In this document: positions 55,349 to 64,000 of the stretch, piece after piece
Position numbering within the stretch: the stretch's first letter is position 1
How the letters are laid out: the number at the start of each line of letters is the position of its first letter
Assembly: GCA_031430435.1 (NCBI GenBank)
Contig: JANPBM010000090.1
Location: 30,524-94,523, forward strand
Source of the DNA: JANNVK01 sp031430435
GTDB taxonomy: Bacteria > Acidobacteriota > Blastocatellia > Pyrinomonadales > Pyrinomonadaceae
DNA length: 64,000 nucleotides
Direction: 5' to 3'
The notes under the pieces: model-generated
Database searches by the model: none
What the model saw: only the letters and a program-made list of their open reading frames with translations
Told to the model about the DNA's origin: nothing
Translations under genes and position numbers: made by a program

Positions 55349-55819
55349 TTATTCTCCTTGTTCGTGAATCGTGGTTAATCGGCGAACCTCGAAATTTCTC
55401 CAACCGTTCGGCGTTTTGATGCGCACTTCATCGCCTTCTTCTTTGTTCATTAAGCCTTGACCGATTGGCGAAACCGTTGAAATCAATCCTTTTTCGGGGT
55501 CGCTTTCTTCGGATGTAACCAATTTATAAGTTACTTTTTCGTCGCGGTCAAGGTCGTAAAGCACAAGTGTCGAACCGTAAGCCGCTCGGTCGGTCGGAAT
55601 ATCGGCAAGGTTAAACGAATCCAGTTCGGCTAATCGTGAACTTAGTTGGACGAGTCTGGCTTGCACCATTTTTTGACGTTCCAAAGCTGCTTTGTATTCG
55701 GCATTTTCTTTTAAATCACCAAATTCACGGGCTTTTTGTATTTCTTTAGGCAACGTAAAACGTAATTCGTTTTCGAGTTCGACTAATTCTGTTTGGACTT
55801 TTTTTCTGACTGCTTCCAT
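55349..55819 (-). CDS. greA: Transcription elongation factor GreA
   Basis: A 156-residue factor that enters the RNA polymerase secondary channel and stimulates cleavage of backtracked RNA. The N-terminal coiled coil (about 1-75) has ELVELENELRFTLPKEIQ and the acidic tip REFGDLKENAEYKAALERQK. The C-terminal globular domain (about 80-156) has the ending ESDPEKGLISTVSPIGQGLM and VRIKTPNGWRNFEV. I chose ATG 55819, which matches family starts; the frame extends to a TTG at 55864 through spacer sequence. No Shine-Dalgarno is visible. The spacer (55820-55962) has cagtttgc/gcaaactg words. Confidence 0.92.
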   Translation of the reverse strand: MEAVRKKVQTELVELENELRFTLPKEIQKAREFGDLKENAEYKAALERQKMVQARLVQLSSRLAELDSFNLADIPTDRAAYGSTLVLYDLDRDEKVTYKLVTSEESDPEKGLISTVSPIGQGLMNKEEGDEVRIKTPNGWRNFEVRRLTTIHEQGE

Positions 55820-55962
55820 TTTTTTAGTGGCAGTAAGCATCGGCAGCAGGCAGTTTAGTTGCAAACCGCAAACTGCATCGTGCAGAACTGACTTATTTTT
55901 TTATATCAGAAGTTAATAACGGAGTTGCCAACTGCAACTGCTTTCTGCAACTATCTGCTGAT

Positions 55963-57048
55963 TTATAACTTCGCTTCATTCGGAGCGGCAAACGAAATAC
56001 CGATGTCGCGGGCGGTGCGAACAAGTTGTCCTTCTATACTAACAGTTTTTAGGTTTGCAATCGCGTCTGCAAGCGGAACTGTGATAACTTCGTTCGCTTT
56101 TAACGCGACCATCTTGCCGGTTTGTCCGTTTGCCAAGGCTCTGACGGCGCACGCCCCGAAATTTGTCCCCAACATTCGGTCAAAAGCATTCGGACTTCCG
56201 CCGCGTTGCAGATGTCCCAAAACTACGCATCTTGATTCTTTTCCCGTTTCGGATTCGATTCGCCGCCGCAGATGGCTTCCGACTCCGCCGAGTCGCAAGG
56301 CTTCGGGGTCAAGAAATATCGGTTGCGTGCCGACTTCGACCGCGCCTTCGGCAATGACGATGTTGGTAAACCGCGAACCTGCTTTTTCTCGTTGTTTGAT
56401 TTTATCTATTACAGAATCAAACGAAAACGGAATTTCGGGAATTAAAATTACGTCCGCGCTTCCCGCAAGTCCCGAATGCAGGGCAATCCAACCTGTGTTT
56501 CTGCCCATAACTTCCAAAATCATCACGCGGTCGTGCGAGGCGGCGGTCGTGTGCAACCGGTCGAGAGCTTCGGTCGCAATGTCGCAAGCCGTCATAAATC
56601 CAAAGGTCAATTCGGTCGCGGCAAGGTCGTTATCAATCGTTTTCGGCACGCCGATAACCGGAAAACCGTGTTTGTGAAACTGTTGAGCAATAGCCAAAGT
56701 TCCTTCGCCGCCGGCAACTATCAACGCTTCAATTTCAAGTTTTTTGAGGTTTTCCAAGGCTTCGGCAATCGGCATTTCGGGAAAAATACATTTTCCGTCA
56801 ACAATTTTGGCAAAACTGCCTTTGTTGCGTGTGCCGAGAATCGTTCCGCCGCGCGGCAAAATTCCGCCGACGCTTCTTTTGGTTAATTTAGTAACTTTGG
56901 GTTCGCCCAAAATACCTTCGAAACTGTCTTCAATGCCGACAACTTTCATTCCGAATTCGCCTGTTGCCGTTCGGACAACCGCGCGAATCACAGCATTTAA
57001 TCCCGGAGCATCACCGCCGCCGGTCAAAATTCCAATCTGTTTATACAT
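55963..57048 (-). CDS. pfkA: 6-phosphofructokinase (group III, probably ATP-dependent)
   Basis: A 361-residue phosphofructokinase of the group III type: ILTGGGDAPGLNAVIR, PRGGTILGTRNKG, VAGGEGTLAIA, PKTIDNDL, MGRNTGWIA and HLQRGGSPNAFDR. At the phosphoryl-donor positions it has Gly in GGEGT (ATP-type; pyrophosphate enzymes have Asp) together with Lys in PKTIDND (a PPi-type position), the combination known from actinobacterial ATP-PFKs of this group. So ATP is the likely donor. It phosphorylates fructose-6-phosphate in glycolysis. A TATAAT on minus lies about 26 nt upstream of the ATG. Confidence 0.9.
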   Translation of the reverse strand: MYKQIGILTGGGDAPGLNAVIRAVVRTATGEFGMKVVGIEDSFEGILGEPKVTKLTKRSVGGILPRGGTILGTRNKGSFAKIVDGKCIFPEMPIAEALENLKKLEIEALIVAGGEGTLAIAQQFHKHGFPVIGVPKTIDNDLAATELTFGFMTACDIATEALDRLHTTAASHDRVMILEVMGRNTGWIALHSGLAGSADVILIPEIPFSFDSVIDKIKQREKAGSRFTNIVIAEGAVEVGTQPIFLDPEALRLGGVGSHLRRRIESETGKESRCVVLGHLQRGGSPNAFDRMLGTNFGACAVRALANGQTGKMVALKANEVITVPLADAIANLKTVSIEGQLVRTARDIGISFAAPNEAKL

Positions 57049-57176
57049 AAAATATCGGGTAAATGATAAACAATGATTATATTATCAGCCGTTTGATTAG
57101 CAAAGTCGAGAAATCAATCTTTGTCAAAATTCAGGTTCATTGCTCAAATCAAAATTAGTCTATAAGATATAAGGTT

Positions 57177-58331
57177 ATGTTAAAAGCGATTGTCAACGGA
57201 AAAGGCGCGAAGCGGATTCGGCAAGGTCATTTATGGATTTATCGGAGCGATGTTGTGAGTGTGGAAGCGAACGGCGGCGAGGTTGTTTCGGTTTTTGATG
57301 AGCAGGAAAAGTTTGTCGGAAAGGCTTTTTTCAGCGATAAATCTGAAATTACACTTAGATTTGTCAGCACAAAAGACGAAACAATCGACAAAGGTTTTTG
57401 GTCGCGGAAAATAGTTGAAGCCGCAAAACGAAGGTCAAACGACGAAAAAACGACTGCCTTTCGGCTGGTAAGTTCCGAAGGCGATTTAATTCCGTCGCTG
57501 ATTATCGATAATTACGCGGGAAATTTTGTCATTCAAACACTTTCGCAAGGCACGGAAAAACTGAAAGAAACGTTTGTCGAGATTTTGCGAGAGAACTTTG
57601 AAGTAATTTCAATCATTGAACGCAACGATGTTAAAATACGCGAATTAGAAGGTTTAGAGCAAATTAAAGGTATTTTATTCGGCGAACTTCCTGACGAAAT
57701 TATCATCGAACAAGACGGCATAAAATTTTATGTGTCGTTGCTGAAAGGTCAAAAAACAGGAAGTTTTCTTGATCAACGCGAGAATCATTTTGCGGCTCGA
57801 AAATACGCGTTCGGCAAAGCGTTGGATTGTTTTACGTTCAACGGCGGTTTTGCGTTGAATATGGCGGAAACGTGCGAAAGTGTGACGGCGATCGATATTT
57901 CGGTCGAAGCCGTGAAACTGGGCAAACGAAACGCCGAGTTGAACGACATCAAAAACGTCAAGTTTACGACCGCAAATGTGTTGGATAAACTCCGCGAACT
58001 TGAACTGAGCGGACAAAAGTTCGATACGATTGTGCTTGATCCGCCCGCGTTCGTAAAATCGCGTTCGGCAATAAATCAAGCGATTCGCGGGTACAAAGAA
58101 ATAAATCTGCGGGCGTTGAAATTATTAAATCGAAACGGAATTTTGATAACTTGCTCGTGTTCGTTCCATTTTAACGAAGATATGTTTTTGGAAGTTGTCG
58201 AAGAAGCCGCCGAACAAACCCGCAGACGCGTTCAGTTGCTGGAAAAACGAATGCAGTCAACCGACCATCCGATTTTGCTCGGAATGCCTGAAAGTTATTA
58301 TCTGAAATGTTTCATTTTACGAGTTATTTAG
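57177..58331 (+). CDS. rlmI: RlmI-like 23S rRNA (cytosine-C5) methyltransferase
   Basis: A 384-residue SAM-dependent methyltransferase. The N-terminal PUA domain (about 3-85) has RIRQGHLWIYRSDV. A linker domain follows, then the Rossmann MTase: KTGSFLDQRENH, ALDCFTFNGGFALNMA (SAM loop), AIDISVEAVKLGKRNAELN, TIVLDPPAFVKSRSA and the catalytic Cys region LITCSCSFHFNEDMF. This fold and order match RlmI (m5C1962), though related enzymes are sometimes just named class I rRNA MTases. It ends in an 8-bp overlap with the convergent TPR metalloprotease gene. No ribosome site is visible. Confidence 0.88.
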   Translation: MLKAIVNGKGAKRIRQGHLWIYRSDVVSVEANGGEVVSVFDEQEKFVGKAFFSDKSEITLRFVSTKDETIDKGFWSRKIVEAAKRRSNDEKTTAFRLVSSEGDLIPSLIIDNYAGNFVIQTLSQGTEKLKETFVEILRENFEVISIIERNDVKIRELEGLEQIKGILFGELPDEIIIEQDGIKFYVSLLKGQKTGSFLDQRENHFAARKYAFGKALDCFTFNGGFALNMAETCESVTAIDISVEAVKLGKRNAELNDIKNVKFTTANVLDKLRELELSGQKFDTIVLDPPAFVKSRSAINQAIRGYKEINLRALKLLNRNGILITCSCSFHFNEDMFLEVVEEAAEQTRRRVQLLEKRMQSTDHPILLGMPESYYLKCFILRVI

Positions 58332-60078
58332 ACGGCGTATTTAACCGCTCAAGCTCTTTTACTGCAAAACCGTACTCCGTAAAATTTTTGTTGCCGTTAT
58401 TTTTTACCCAATTCAGATTTGTAATTGCTTCTTGAGTTTTTCCTTGAATTAACCGGTTTAAACCGATGTAGCAGTATGCTTCTGTTTGTTTATCTTGACT
58501 GTTTGCCGCAATTACAAGCAGTTCGGCTTCTGTTATTTCTTTGTTCAAGTACCGCAAAACAGAATAAACCCATTCGGCTTTATCAACTTTTTCCAACGCA
58601 AGTTTAAGAACTTCATCGGCACGGTCGGTAACATTTTCGCGTTGATAGCCGAAATAAATAATCAAAGCGGCATAACCCGCAGTGTCGTTGTTCCAGCCTT
58701 CGAGATTTATAAAATATGTTTCACGCACCGCCGCCAAAAAAGGCTTTCCGCTTCTGAAAAGTAATTGACCTAAAATATACGGATAATCCGAATTGTCGGC
58801 ATCAAGTTTCGCGGCTTGATTATATGCTTCGATTGCTTCCGCATCACGATAAATATTTTGATACAAACCTCCGAGCGACGCATAAAGTCTTGCAATGTTC
58901 GGATTTAAGCGAATTGCTTCGCGGTAAAGTTTGACGGCTTCATCATTTTTTCCTTCGCCACGCAAAACGCCTGCAAAGTAATAATTGTTGAGATAATTAT
59001 CAGGCTCAAGCGAAACAGCTTTTTCAAAGTTCTTTCGGGCTTCGGGGTAATTTTTTTGCCTGTTACGAAGTTTTCCGAGCAAACGGTAGGCAGGTGCAAA
59101 AGTTTCGTCCGATTTCAGTATTTCCGCGACTCTTTTTTCAAGTTCTTCGTCGTTACGGGTCAGCAGTAATAACTCGCCTTGTTTTACTTTTGTTTCGGCA
59201 ACACTCAATTTGCTGAGATTCGCCGTGTCTTCGTATGAAACTTTTTGATTAAAGGTATATTCAACGCCGGGGAAACTAAATTTATTGATATAGTTTCTCA
59301 ATTCCTTTTCAATTTGATTATAGTCTGTTTGAAAAACTTGTCGGAAAGCATCTTTTGCAGATAATCCGGTTGAAAGCAAACCGACAAATTGATTGAACTG
59401 AGTTTGTCTTTGTCCATTATTTGCTTGGATTAAATAGTGAACCAATGCCCAAGATTCGGCATAAAAAACGCCGGTTTTAGACTTTCCGTTATATTCGGGA
59501 GATTTATGATTGACCGCAAAAAGTGTTTCCAGCGGGATAAAAGATTGTTTGCGAAGATCCAAAACTCTTCGGGCAATCGGATTTCCCAGTCTGACTTTTG
59601 TGCCGTCGTCGTTTATCTCAAAAGTACTGTAATACTCGGCAAGCCCTTCGTTTAACCAAAGCGGCGCATTGCGAAGATTTTTGCTCATTACATAATGAAA
59701 ATACTCGTGATAAATTATATCGTTTACATCACGACCGCGACTTTCTAACGGCAACACAATGTAGTTGGCTTCTTGGGTCGGACTAAAAAAACCGCCGATA
59801 TTTTTTCTGCGGTCTTTTGGTAAATAAGATTGAAAACCATCAAACGATTCAAACGCATAAACAATTGTCGGCGTTGAAGAGTTTAATTTAGTTTTCGGCA
59901 AAAGAACCGACAATGTTTGGCGGAATTGTTCAAGTTTGTTTCCAAGCTGTTTTAACTGCTTATCGCTTGCTGTTCCGACAATCGTAAAGTTTTGAAATTC
60001 GGCTTTTGTCCACTTCTCGTCTGCAAAGACGGTTGAGGCGAACAAACAAATAAGTAATATGAGAAGTGCCTTTTTCAT
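58324..60078 (-). CDS. Secreted TPR protein with a HExxH metallopeptidase (DUF1570-like) domain
   Basis: A 584-residue protein with a signal peptide (1-19). Residues about 25-280 form a gluzincin-type metallopeptidase with HEYFHYV (His124, Glu125, His128) and a downstream NEGLAEYY (Glu144/148 as third ligand). The C-terminal part (about 310-580) has about seven TPR units, for example YPEARKNFEKAVSLEPDN and AIRLNPNIARLYASLGGLY. The combination of a peptidase domain with TPRs is common in Acidobacteria and Planctomycetes. It probably acts in the periplasm; substrate unknown. It sits 18 bp downstream of the CtpA-type gene, suggesting an operon. Confidence 0.85.
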   Translation of the reverse strand: MKKALLILLICLFASTVFADEKWTKAEFQNFTIVGTASDKQLKQLGNKLEQFRQTLSVLLPKTKLNSSTPTIVYAFESFDGFQSYLPKDRRKNIGGFFSPTQEANYIVLPLESRGRDVNDIIYHEYFHYVMSKNLRNAPLWLNEGLAEYYSTFEINDDGTKVRLGNPIARRVLDLRKQSFIPLETLFAVNHKSPEYNGKSKTGVFYAESWALVHYLIQANNGQRQTQFNQFVGLLSTGLSAKDAFRQVFQTDYNQIEKELRNYINKFSFPGVEYTFNQKVSYEDTANLSKLSVAETKVKQGELLLLTRNDEELEKRVAEILKSDETFAPAYRLLGKLRNRQKNYPEARKNFEKAVSLEPDNYLNNYYFAGVLRGEGKNDEAVKLYREAIRLNPNIARLYASLGGLYQNIYRDAEAIEAYNQAAKLDADNSDYPYILGQLLFRSGKPFLAAVRETYFINLEGWNNDTAGYAALIIYFGYQRENVTDRADEVLKLALEKVDKAEWVYSVLRYLNKEITEAELLVIAANSQDKQTEAYCYIGLNRLIQGKTQEAITNLNWVKNNGNKNFTEYGFAVKELERLNTPSK

Positions 60079-60096
60079 AAAATCTCCTTGTGAAAT

Positions 60097-61722
60097 CTAG
60101 CCTATTAACGAACTGCTCTTAAAACTCTCCGACAATTTTTTCGCCTCCGGAAGCGCTTCGACGGCTTTCAGTACCTGCGGATCGTTTTCCAAAATTACTT
60201 GCAAACCTGCTTCGGACGAATAATTTGCGGTCGCCAGTTCTTCTCGCAAACGTGATTTTGCATAATCCGATTGGTTGTTGATATTTTCGACCGATAAACC
60301 GTTCTCTTTGTCTTTGATTGTGAAATTGCGAAAGGCTTCAAACAGTTTGTCGGTTATTTGAAAATCGTTCGGTTGCAGAATCGATTCAAATTTTTGCTTG
60401 TCGGTTTTATAATTTTCCAACCCGTCAACCTTGCCCGAAGTCAGTTCGCGGGCAAAGAAAAATGCGGCTTCGTTTAATCTGAAACGCAACGCATTTGCCG
60501 TCAATGCCGGAGCTTTGATGTCGGGTTCGACACCGCGTCCGCCGAATAATGTCCGGTCGCCGGCAACTTTGACCGGCACGCCTTCAACTTTCGGCTCCGT
60601 CGCTTTGTCCGGATTATCTTCGCCGTGCGTGTAATAATCATAAATCGAGCCGCTCGAATAATCGCGCTGGAGCGAGCGTCCGAAGGGCGTGTAATAGCGT
60701 TGCGTGGTCAGCGTCAAACCTGTTCCGCTCTGTAACGGAAACACTTTTTGCACCAAACCTTTGCCGAAGCTGTCGCTGCCGACCAACAATCCGCGACCGT
60801 AATCCTGAATCGCACCCGCGACAATTTCCGAAGCCGAAGCCGAATTGCCGTTTATCATGACAACCAACGGCACATTATCATCGCCGCCGCCGACTGCCCG
60901 ATAATCTTTTGAAGTCGTGTCTTTGGTGCGACCTTTGACCGATAAAACAACTTGTCCGCGCGGCAAAAAACGACTCGTAACTTCGATTGCTTGCGGTAAA
61001 AGTCCGCCCGGATTTCCGCGTAAATCAAGAATAAGCTGTTTCATTCCTTGCTTTTTGAGCGTAGTAATCGCTTCGTCCAATTCATCGGCGGTTGTTTCCT
61101 GAAAACCGCCGGTTAAGCCGACATAACCGATGTCGTCTTTGAGGATAAATGAATTGCGGATTGACGGAAGCGGAACGCCGTCGCGGATAAGTTCAAATTC
61201 GAGCGGTTTTTCTATGCCGACTCGTTGCATTTTTACTTTTACGTTTGAGCCGCGTTCGCCGCGCACGTTTTTAGAAACTTCTTGGCTTGCCCATTTGTTC
61301 GCGTCTTTACCGTCAATTTCAATAAATTTATCGCCGTACCGCAAACCTGCTTTCTCCGCCGGCGTACCTTTGATAATCGATTGAATGTAAGTTCCGTCGC
61401 GGTGGCTTAAGATTGAAACGCCGATTCCGTAGAAACGCGACGATTGATCTTCAAAAAGTTTTTTGAATTCTTTTTGCGTAAAGAACTGCGAATGCGGATC
61501 GAGCGTGTAAAGCATTCCTTGCACGGAACTTTCCAAAACCTTTTCGCTTTCGGTTTTGTCAACGTAATTTTCCTCAACCACGTTTAACGCTTCTTGAAAA
61601 TCTTCGGTCAACTTATCTTTTGTGCCAAACGAAAACTTGTTCGGTAAACGTCCGAAAATTCCGCCCAAAATCGCCCCGACCGCAACCAAAAATATCGCAA
61701 TTATTATAAAACTTTTCTTCAT
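60097..61722 (-). CDS. C-terminal processing protease (CtpA-like, S41 family)
   Basis: A 541-residue protein from ATG 61722 (GGAG ribosome site; the frame extends to 61749). An N-terminal membrane anchor or signal is at about 3-22. PDZ domain about 95-180 (GTPAEKAGLRYGDKFIEIDG). S41 core about 185-360: ILDLRGNPGGLL, NSASASEIVAGAIQD with catalytic Ser296, and SFGKGLVQ with Lys321, 25 residues apart as in CtpA. The C-terminal helical extension is about 400-541. CtpA proteases trim or degrade periplasmic proteins and peptidoglycan hydrolases. The activity should be in the periplasm. Confidence 0.92.
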   Translation of the reverse strand: MKKSFIIIAIFLVAVGAILGGIFGRLPNKFSFGTKDKLTEDFQEALNVVEENYVDKTESEKVLESSVQGMLYTLDPHSQFFTQKEFKKLFEDQSSRFYGIGVSILSHRDGTYIQSIIKGTPAEKAGLRYGDKFIEIDGKDANKWASQEVSKNVRGERGSNVKVKMQRVGIEKPLEFELIRDGVPLPSIRNSFILKDDIGYVGLTGGFQETTADELDEAITTLKKQGMKQLILDLRGNPGGLLPQAIEVTSRFLPRGQVVLSVKGRTKDTTSKDYRAVGGGDDNVPLVVMINGNSASASEIVAGAIQDYGRGLLVGSDSFGKGLVQKVFPLQSGTGLTLTTQRYYTPFGRSLQRDYSSGSIYDYYTHGEDNPDKATEPKVEGVPVKVAGDRTLFGGRGVEPDIKAPALTANALRFRLNEAAFFFARELTSGKVDGLENYKTDKQKFESILQPNDFQITDKLFEAFRNFTIKDKENGLSVENINNQSDYAKSRLREELATANYSSEAGLQVILENDPQVLKAVEALPEAKKLSESFKSSSLIG

Positions 61723-61800
61723 TCGCCAACTCCATTGGAAATATACCACAATTTACAATTTACAAATAAACAGTAACAATTTAACATAAAGTTTTTCACG

Positions 61801-62556
61801 ATGAAATACAATCTTTCTATCATAATTCCGGCGTTTGAAGAGTCCGAACGGCTCGGTGATTCGCTCAACCTGATTCTTGCGTATATTCTCCGCGAAAATC
61901 TTAATGCCGAGTTAATTATTGTTGACGACGGTTCGGGCGACAACACGGCTCAAATTGCCGAACAAACTTGCGCCGAATTTCCGAATGTGCCGACAAAGGT
62001 TATCCGTTACGAGCAAAATCGCGGTAAAGGTTACGCCGTGAAAATCGGTTTGCTTGAAGCGCAAGGCGAGATTGCTTTGTTTTCGGATGCCGATTTATCA
62101 ACGCCGATCGATGAATTGCCGAAACTGATTAAACCGATTGAAGAAGGGAAGTTTGACATAACATTCGGTTCGCGGGCGTTAGACCGAAGTTTGATCGGTA
62201 CGCATCAATCGTGGCGACGTGAACAAGGCGGAAAGGTATTTAACTTTATCGTCCGCTTTGCCGTAAAACTTCCTTTTTGGGACACTCAATGCGGCTTCAA
62301 AGCGTTCAATATGCACAAGTTTCGACCTCTTTTAGATGTTGTGCAGATTGACCGATTCGGCTTTGACGTTGAATTTTTATATGTTGCAAATCTGGCGAAA
62401 CTGCGTTTGGATGAAATCGCGGTGCGTTGGAATCATTGCGACGGGACAAAGGTCAGCGTCTTCCGCGACAGCCAAAGAATGTTCCGCGAAGTCAACCAAA
62501 TCAGACGCAATGATAAGCGCGGCGTTTATGATAAAGTGAAAGTGAATCGAGAGTGA
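61801..62556 (+). CDS. Family 2 glycosyltransferase, dolichyl-phosphate-glucosyltransferase-like
   Basis: A 251-residue GT-A enzyme. LSIIIPAFEESERLGDSL (about 5-22), ELIIVDDGSGDNT (donor nucleotide site), NRGKGYAVKIGLLEAQGE, ALFSDADLSTPIDEL (DxD) and FWDTQCGFKAFN are all diagnostic of the DPM1/Alg5-like branch of family 2. No membrane segment follows, so it acts at the cytoplasmic face and transfers a sugar from a nucleotide donor to polyprenyl phosphate or glycan. The specific sugar is unknown. It is divergent from the CtpA-type gene and precedes pdxJ. Confidence 0.88.
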   Translation: MKYNLSIIIPAFEESERLGDSLNLILAYILRENLNAELIIVDDGSGDNTAQIAEQTCAEFPNVPTKVIRYEQNRGKGYAVKIGLLEAQGEIALFSDADLSTPIDELPKLIKPIEEGKFDITFGSRALDRSLIGTHQSWRREQGGKVFNFIVRFAVKLPFWDTQCGFKAFNMHKFRPLLDVVQIDRFGFDVEFLYVANLAKLRLDEIAVRWNHCDGTKVSVFRDSQRMFREVNQIRRNDKRGVYDKVKVNRE

Positions 62557-62635
62557 GACGAAGCGCTGAAGCGAAAACGAGACGAGCGGCTCAGACGCAA
62601 AAGATTAATGACGAAAGACCAAGGATTACCAACTA

Positions 62636-63379
62636 ATGACAGCAAAACTAAACGTAAATATTGACCACATCGCCACTGTGCGACAGGCACGGCAAACGAT
62701 CGAACCGAGCGTTGTTGCCGCCGCTTTAATCTGCGAACAAGCAGGCGCGGACGGCATTACCGTTCATCTTCGCGGCGACCGCCGACATATTCAGGACGAT
62801 GACATCAGACTTTTGCGGGAATGCGTAACGACTTATCTGAACGTGGAAATGGCGGCAAACGAAGAGATGCTCAAAGTTGCGGTTCAAACCAAGCCCGATG
62901 CCGTGACGCTTGTGCCGGAAAGTCCGGACGAAGTTACGACCACCGGCGGTTTAGACGTTATCAAAAATATTTCGATTATTCGGGCAACCGTCAAACGTTT
63001 GCGCGAACACGGTATTTTTACGAGCATTTTTGTTGATGCCGACGAAGACCAAATTGAAGCGTGTTCCAAGGTCGGCGCCCAACAGGTAGAACTTTGCACC
63101 GCCCAATATGCGGAATTTACGCTCGGTTCACGGGCAACACACGGCGAAGGTTCGATGAGAGCCGCCCAAGAGTTACGGCGGTTAAGAGAGTCGGCAAACT
63201 TTGCCACCCAATTCGGGTTAATTGTTGCCGCCGGACACGGATTAACTCTGCGCAATGTTCACGCCGTGGCGGAAATCAGCGAAATAAAAGAGTTTAATAT
63301 CGGTCATCACATCATTTCACGCTCGTTGTTTGTCGGATTAGATCAGGCAGTCAAAGAAATAATTGCGGCGATTCGGTAA
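62636..63379 (+). CDS. pdxJ: Pyridoxine 5'-phosphate synthase
   Basis: A 247-residue TIM-barrel enzyme that condenses 3-hydroxy-1-aminoacetone-3-phosphate with deoxyxylulose-5-phosphate to give pyridoxine-5'-phosphate. Motifs: LNVNIDHIATVRQAR, AGADGITVHLRGDRRHIQDDD, VTLVPESPDEVTTTGG (Glu), and HGLTLRNV with EFNIGHHIISRSLF at the end. Length is normal. The 80-bp spacer before the ATG is made of short tandem-like gacgaa/gacgag words and has no clear ribosome site. Deoxyxylulose-dependent B6 synthesis fits a Gram-negative-type bacterium. Confidence 0.95.
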   Translation: MTAKLNVNIDHIATVRQARQTIEPSVVAAALICEQAGADGITVHLRGDRRHIQDDDIRLLRECVTTYLNVEMAANEEMLKVAVQTKPDAVTLVPESPDEVTTTGGLDVIKNISIIRATVKRLREHGIFTSIFVDADEDQIEACSKVGAQQVELCTAQYAEFTLGSRATHGEGSMRAAQELRRLRESANFATQFGLIVAAGHGLTLRNVHAVAEISEIKEFNIGHHIISRSLFVGLDQAVKEIIAAIR

Positions 63380-63486
63380 AGACAGAGGAGCGGTAAAAGA
63401 TTAAAAGTATGAAGGAAGAGTTGCCAAAGTCGGTAGTTTAACCCGGTTTACGAGGCGTTTAGGTTAATGCAACCGCATACTTTAGT

Positions 63487-63756
63487 TGCAAAAACGATGA
63501 CCTTGACCTGCAAAACTCGGTATCTTAGTAACTCAAGATTGCCGTCTTGGTTACAATAATGACGACCTTGACCAACAAAGATTGCTGTCTCGGTAACTCA
63601 AGGTTGCTGTCTTGGTTGCAAAAATGACGACCTTGACCAACAAAGGTTGCCGTCTTGGTTGCCAAAACTACGACCTTGACCTGCAAAAGTTGTCGTCTTG
63701 GTAACTCAAAGTCGGCATCTTGGTTGCCAAAGTGATGCAGATAACCAACCGAGGTT
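63487..63756. repeat. Minisatellite with 65-bp units built of ~22-bp blocks
   Basis: Units 63488-63552, 63553-63617, 63618-63660 (shortened), 63661-63725 and a partial unit to 63756. Each holds acgaccttgacc, caaaggttgccgtcttggt and, in the long units, aactcaaggttgctgtcttggt. Units differ by scattered substitutions, so it is an old degenerate array. It occupies most of the spacer after pdxJ; bases 63757-63956 contain only AT-rich sequence with no supported gene. Confidence 0.9.
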
Positions 63757-63956
63757 ATATAAATTTGTTTTGACCGACGGAAACTGCGACCGCCGACATT
63801 TGATTCCGACACAATCTTCGACCGTTTTTAGTTCAATTATCAATGCCCGTAAAACATAATAAGCAGGTAAGCACAAGTTTTATGATTCAATAGTGGTATG
63901 AATAAACCAAATAAATTTATCAAAACTTTGTCAGATACCTGTGATAAGCAGCTATA

Positions 63957-64000
63957 CCAAACGGGAATTGGTTTGCGAAAACAGTTGCAGCAAAGTACAA
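63957..64000. repeat. Partial copy of the dispersed palindromic element (cut by window edge)
   Basis: ccaaacgggaattggtttgc and the following gaaaa match, over about 25 nt with one mismatch, the reverse complement of the right end of the 27951-28063 element and its flank. agtacaa recurs 13 nt later after a short insertion. Only one end is visible. Confidence 0.55.

Noticed and set aside
63487..63756. CRISPR array
   Set aside because: Units are tandem and degenerate throughout, with no constant repeat separated by unique spacers, and no cas genes are present.
63525..63812. Minus-strand frame with repeated VTKTA / LPRQQ units
   Set aside because: It runs through the minisatellite; the 65-bp period is not a multiple of three and the protein repeat is accidental. 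No start signals.
63898..64000. Open frame from ATG 63898 to the window end (MNKPNKFIKTLSDTC...)
   Set aside because: It runs into the dispersed palindromic repeat and has no ribosome site; too little is visible to call a gene.

Overview
The window looks like the chromosome of an acidobacterium, most likely of the Blastocatellia/Pyrinomonadaceae type. The evidence is a moderately AT-rich base composition, a VWA protein of the 'VWFA-related Acidobacterial domain' type (51931-52878), a secretin carrying a C-terminal cohesin domain (10067-12547), DUF3857 and PGPGW proteins, and many small secreted proteins of no known function. This placement is inference from gene content, since no rRNA or other marker was available. 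No tRNA, rRNA, CRISPR array or transposase gene was seen.

Layout. 1-7384: end of larB, then a cell-wall hydrolase, small secreted or hypothetical proteins (one phospholipase A2-like) and a histone-deacetylase-family enzyme. 7483-15718: a VIT/VWA protein, then a type II secretion/type IV pilus-like cluster (secretin-cohesin, two pseudopilins, PilM-like protein). 15859-21466: an A-type Fe-S carrier, an HtrA-like protease with TPRs, a CarH-like B12/light-type repressor divergent from a structured leader and a membrane protein, rpiB, and an AraC-type regulator with three 20-bp direct repeats in front of its probable target. 21666-27915: an M16 peptidase pair, YegP, a SWIM-Rad52 fusion divergent from an XRE regulator. 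28099-35267: pyrimidine biosynthesis on both strands (pyrR, pyrB, pyrC on minus; pyrD, pyrF on plus), interrupted by a BrnT/BrnA toxin-antitoxin pair and other small genes. 35264-41520: DUF3108 protein, sugar-phosphate isomerase, repeat-rich spacers, RluD-type pseudouridine synthase. 41757-49748: toxin-like orphan, nucleotidyltransferase pair, then ileS with aspartyl protease, lspA and lgt. 49835-63379: DUF3857 protein, VWA protein, M28 peptidase, CDP-alcohol phosphatidyltransferase, greA, phosphofructokinase, rRNA methyltransferase, TPR metalloprotease, CtpA-type protease, glycosyltransferase, pdxJ. 63380-64000: a minisatellite and a partial dispersed repeat.

The most interesting signal is in front of ileS. 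A good promoter (minus strand) fires into a 17-codon leader ORF whose start codon sits at the predicted transcription start. The ORF has three consecutive Ile codons, its last codons can pair with the 5' arm of an intrinsic terminator, and ileS follows. This has the form of ribosome-mediated attenuation of isoleucyl-tRNA synthetase, here with a leaderless leader peptide.

Two other themes recur. Several genes have a -10-like hexamer 5-7 nt upstream of ATG and no Shine-Dalgarno (leaderless architecture). Several start codons lie immediately after, or within a few nt of, a terminator U-tract. Spacers are rich in simple-sequence repeats, palindromes and MITE-like elements.
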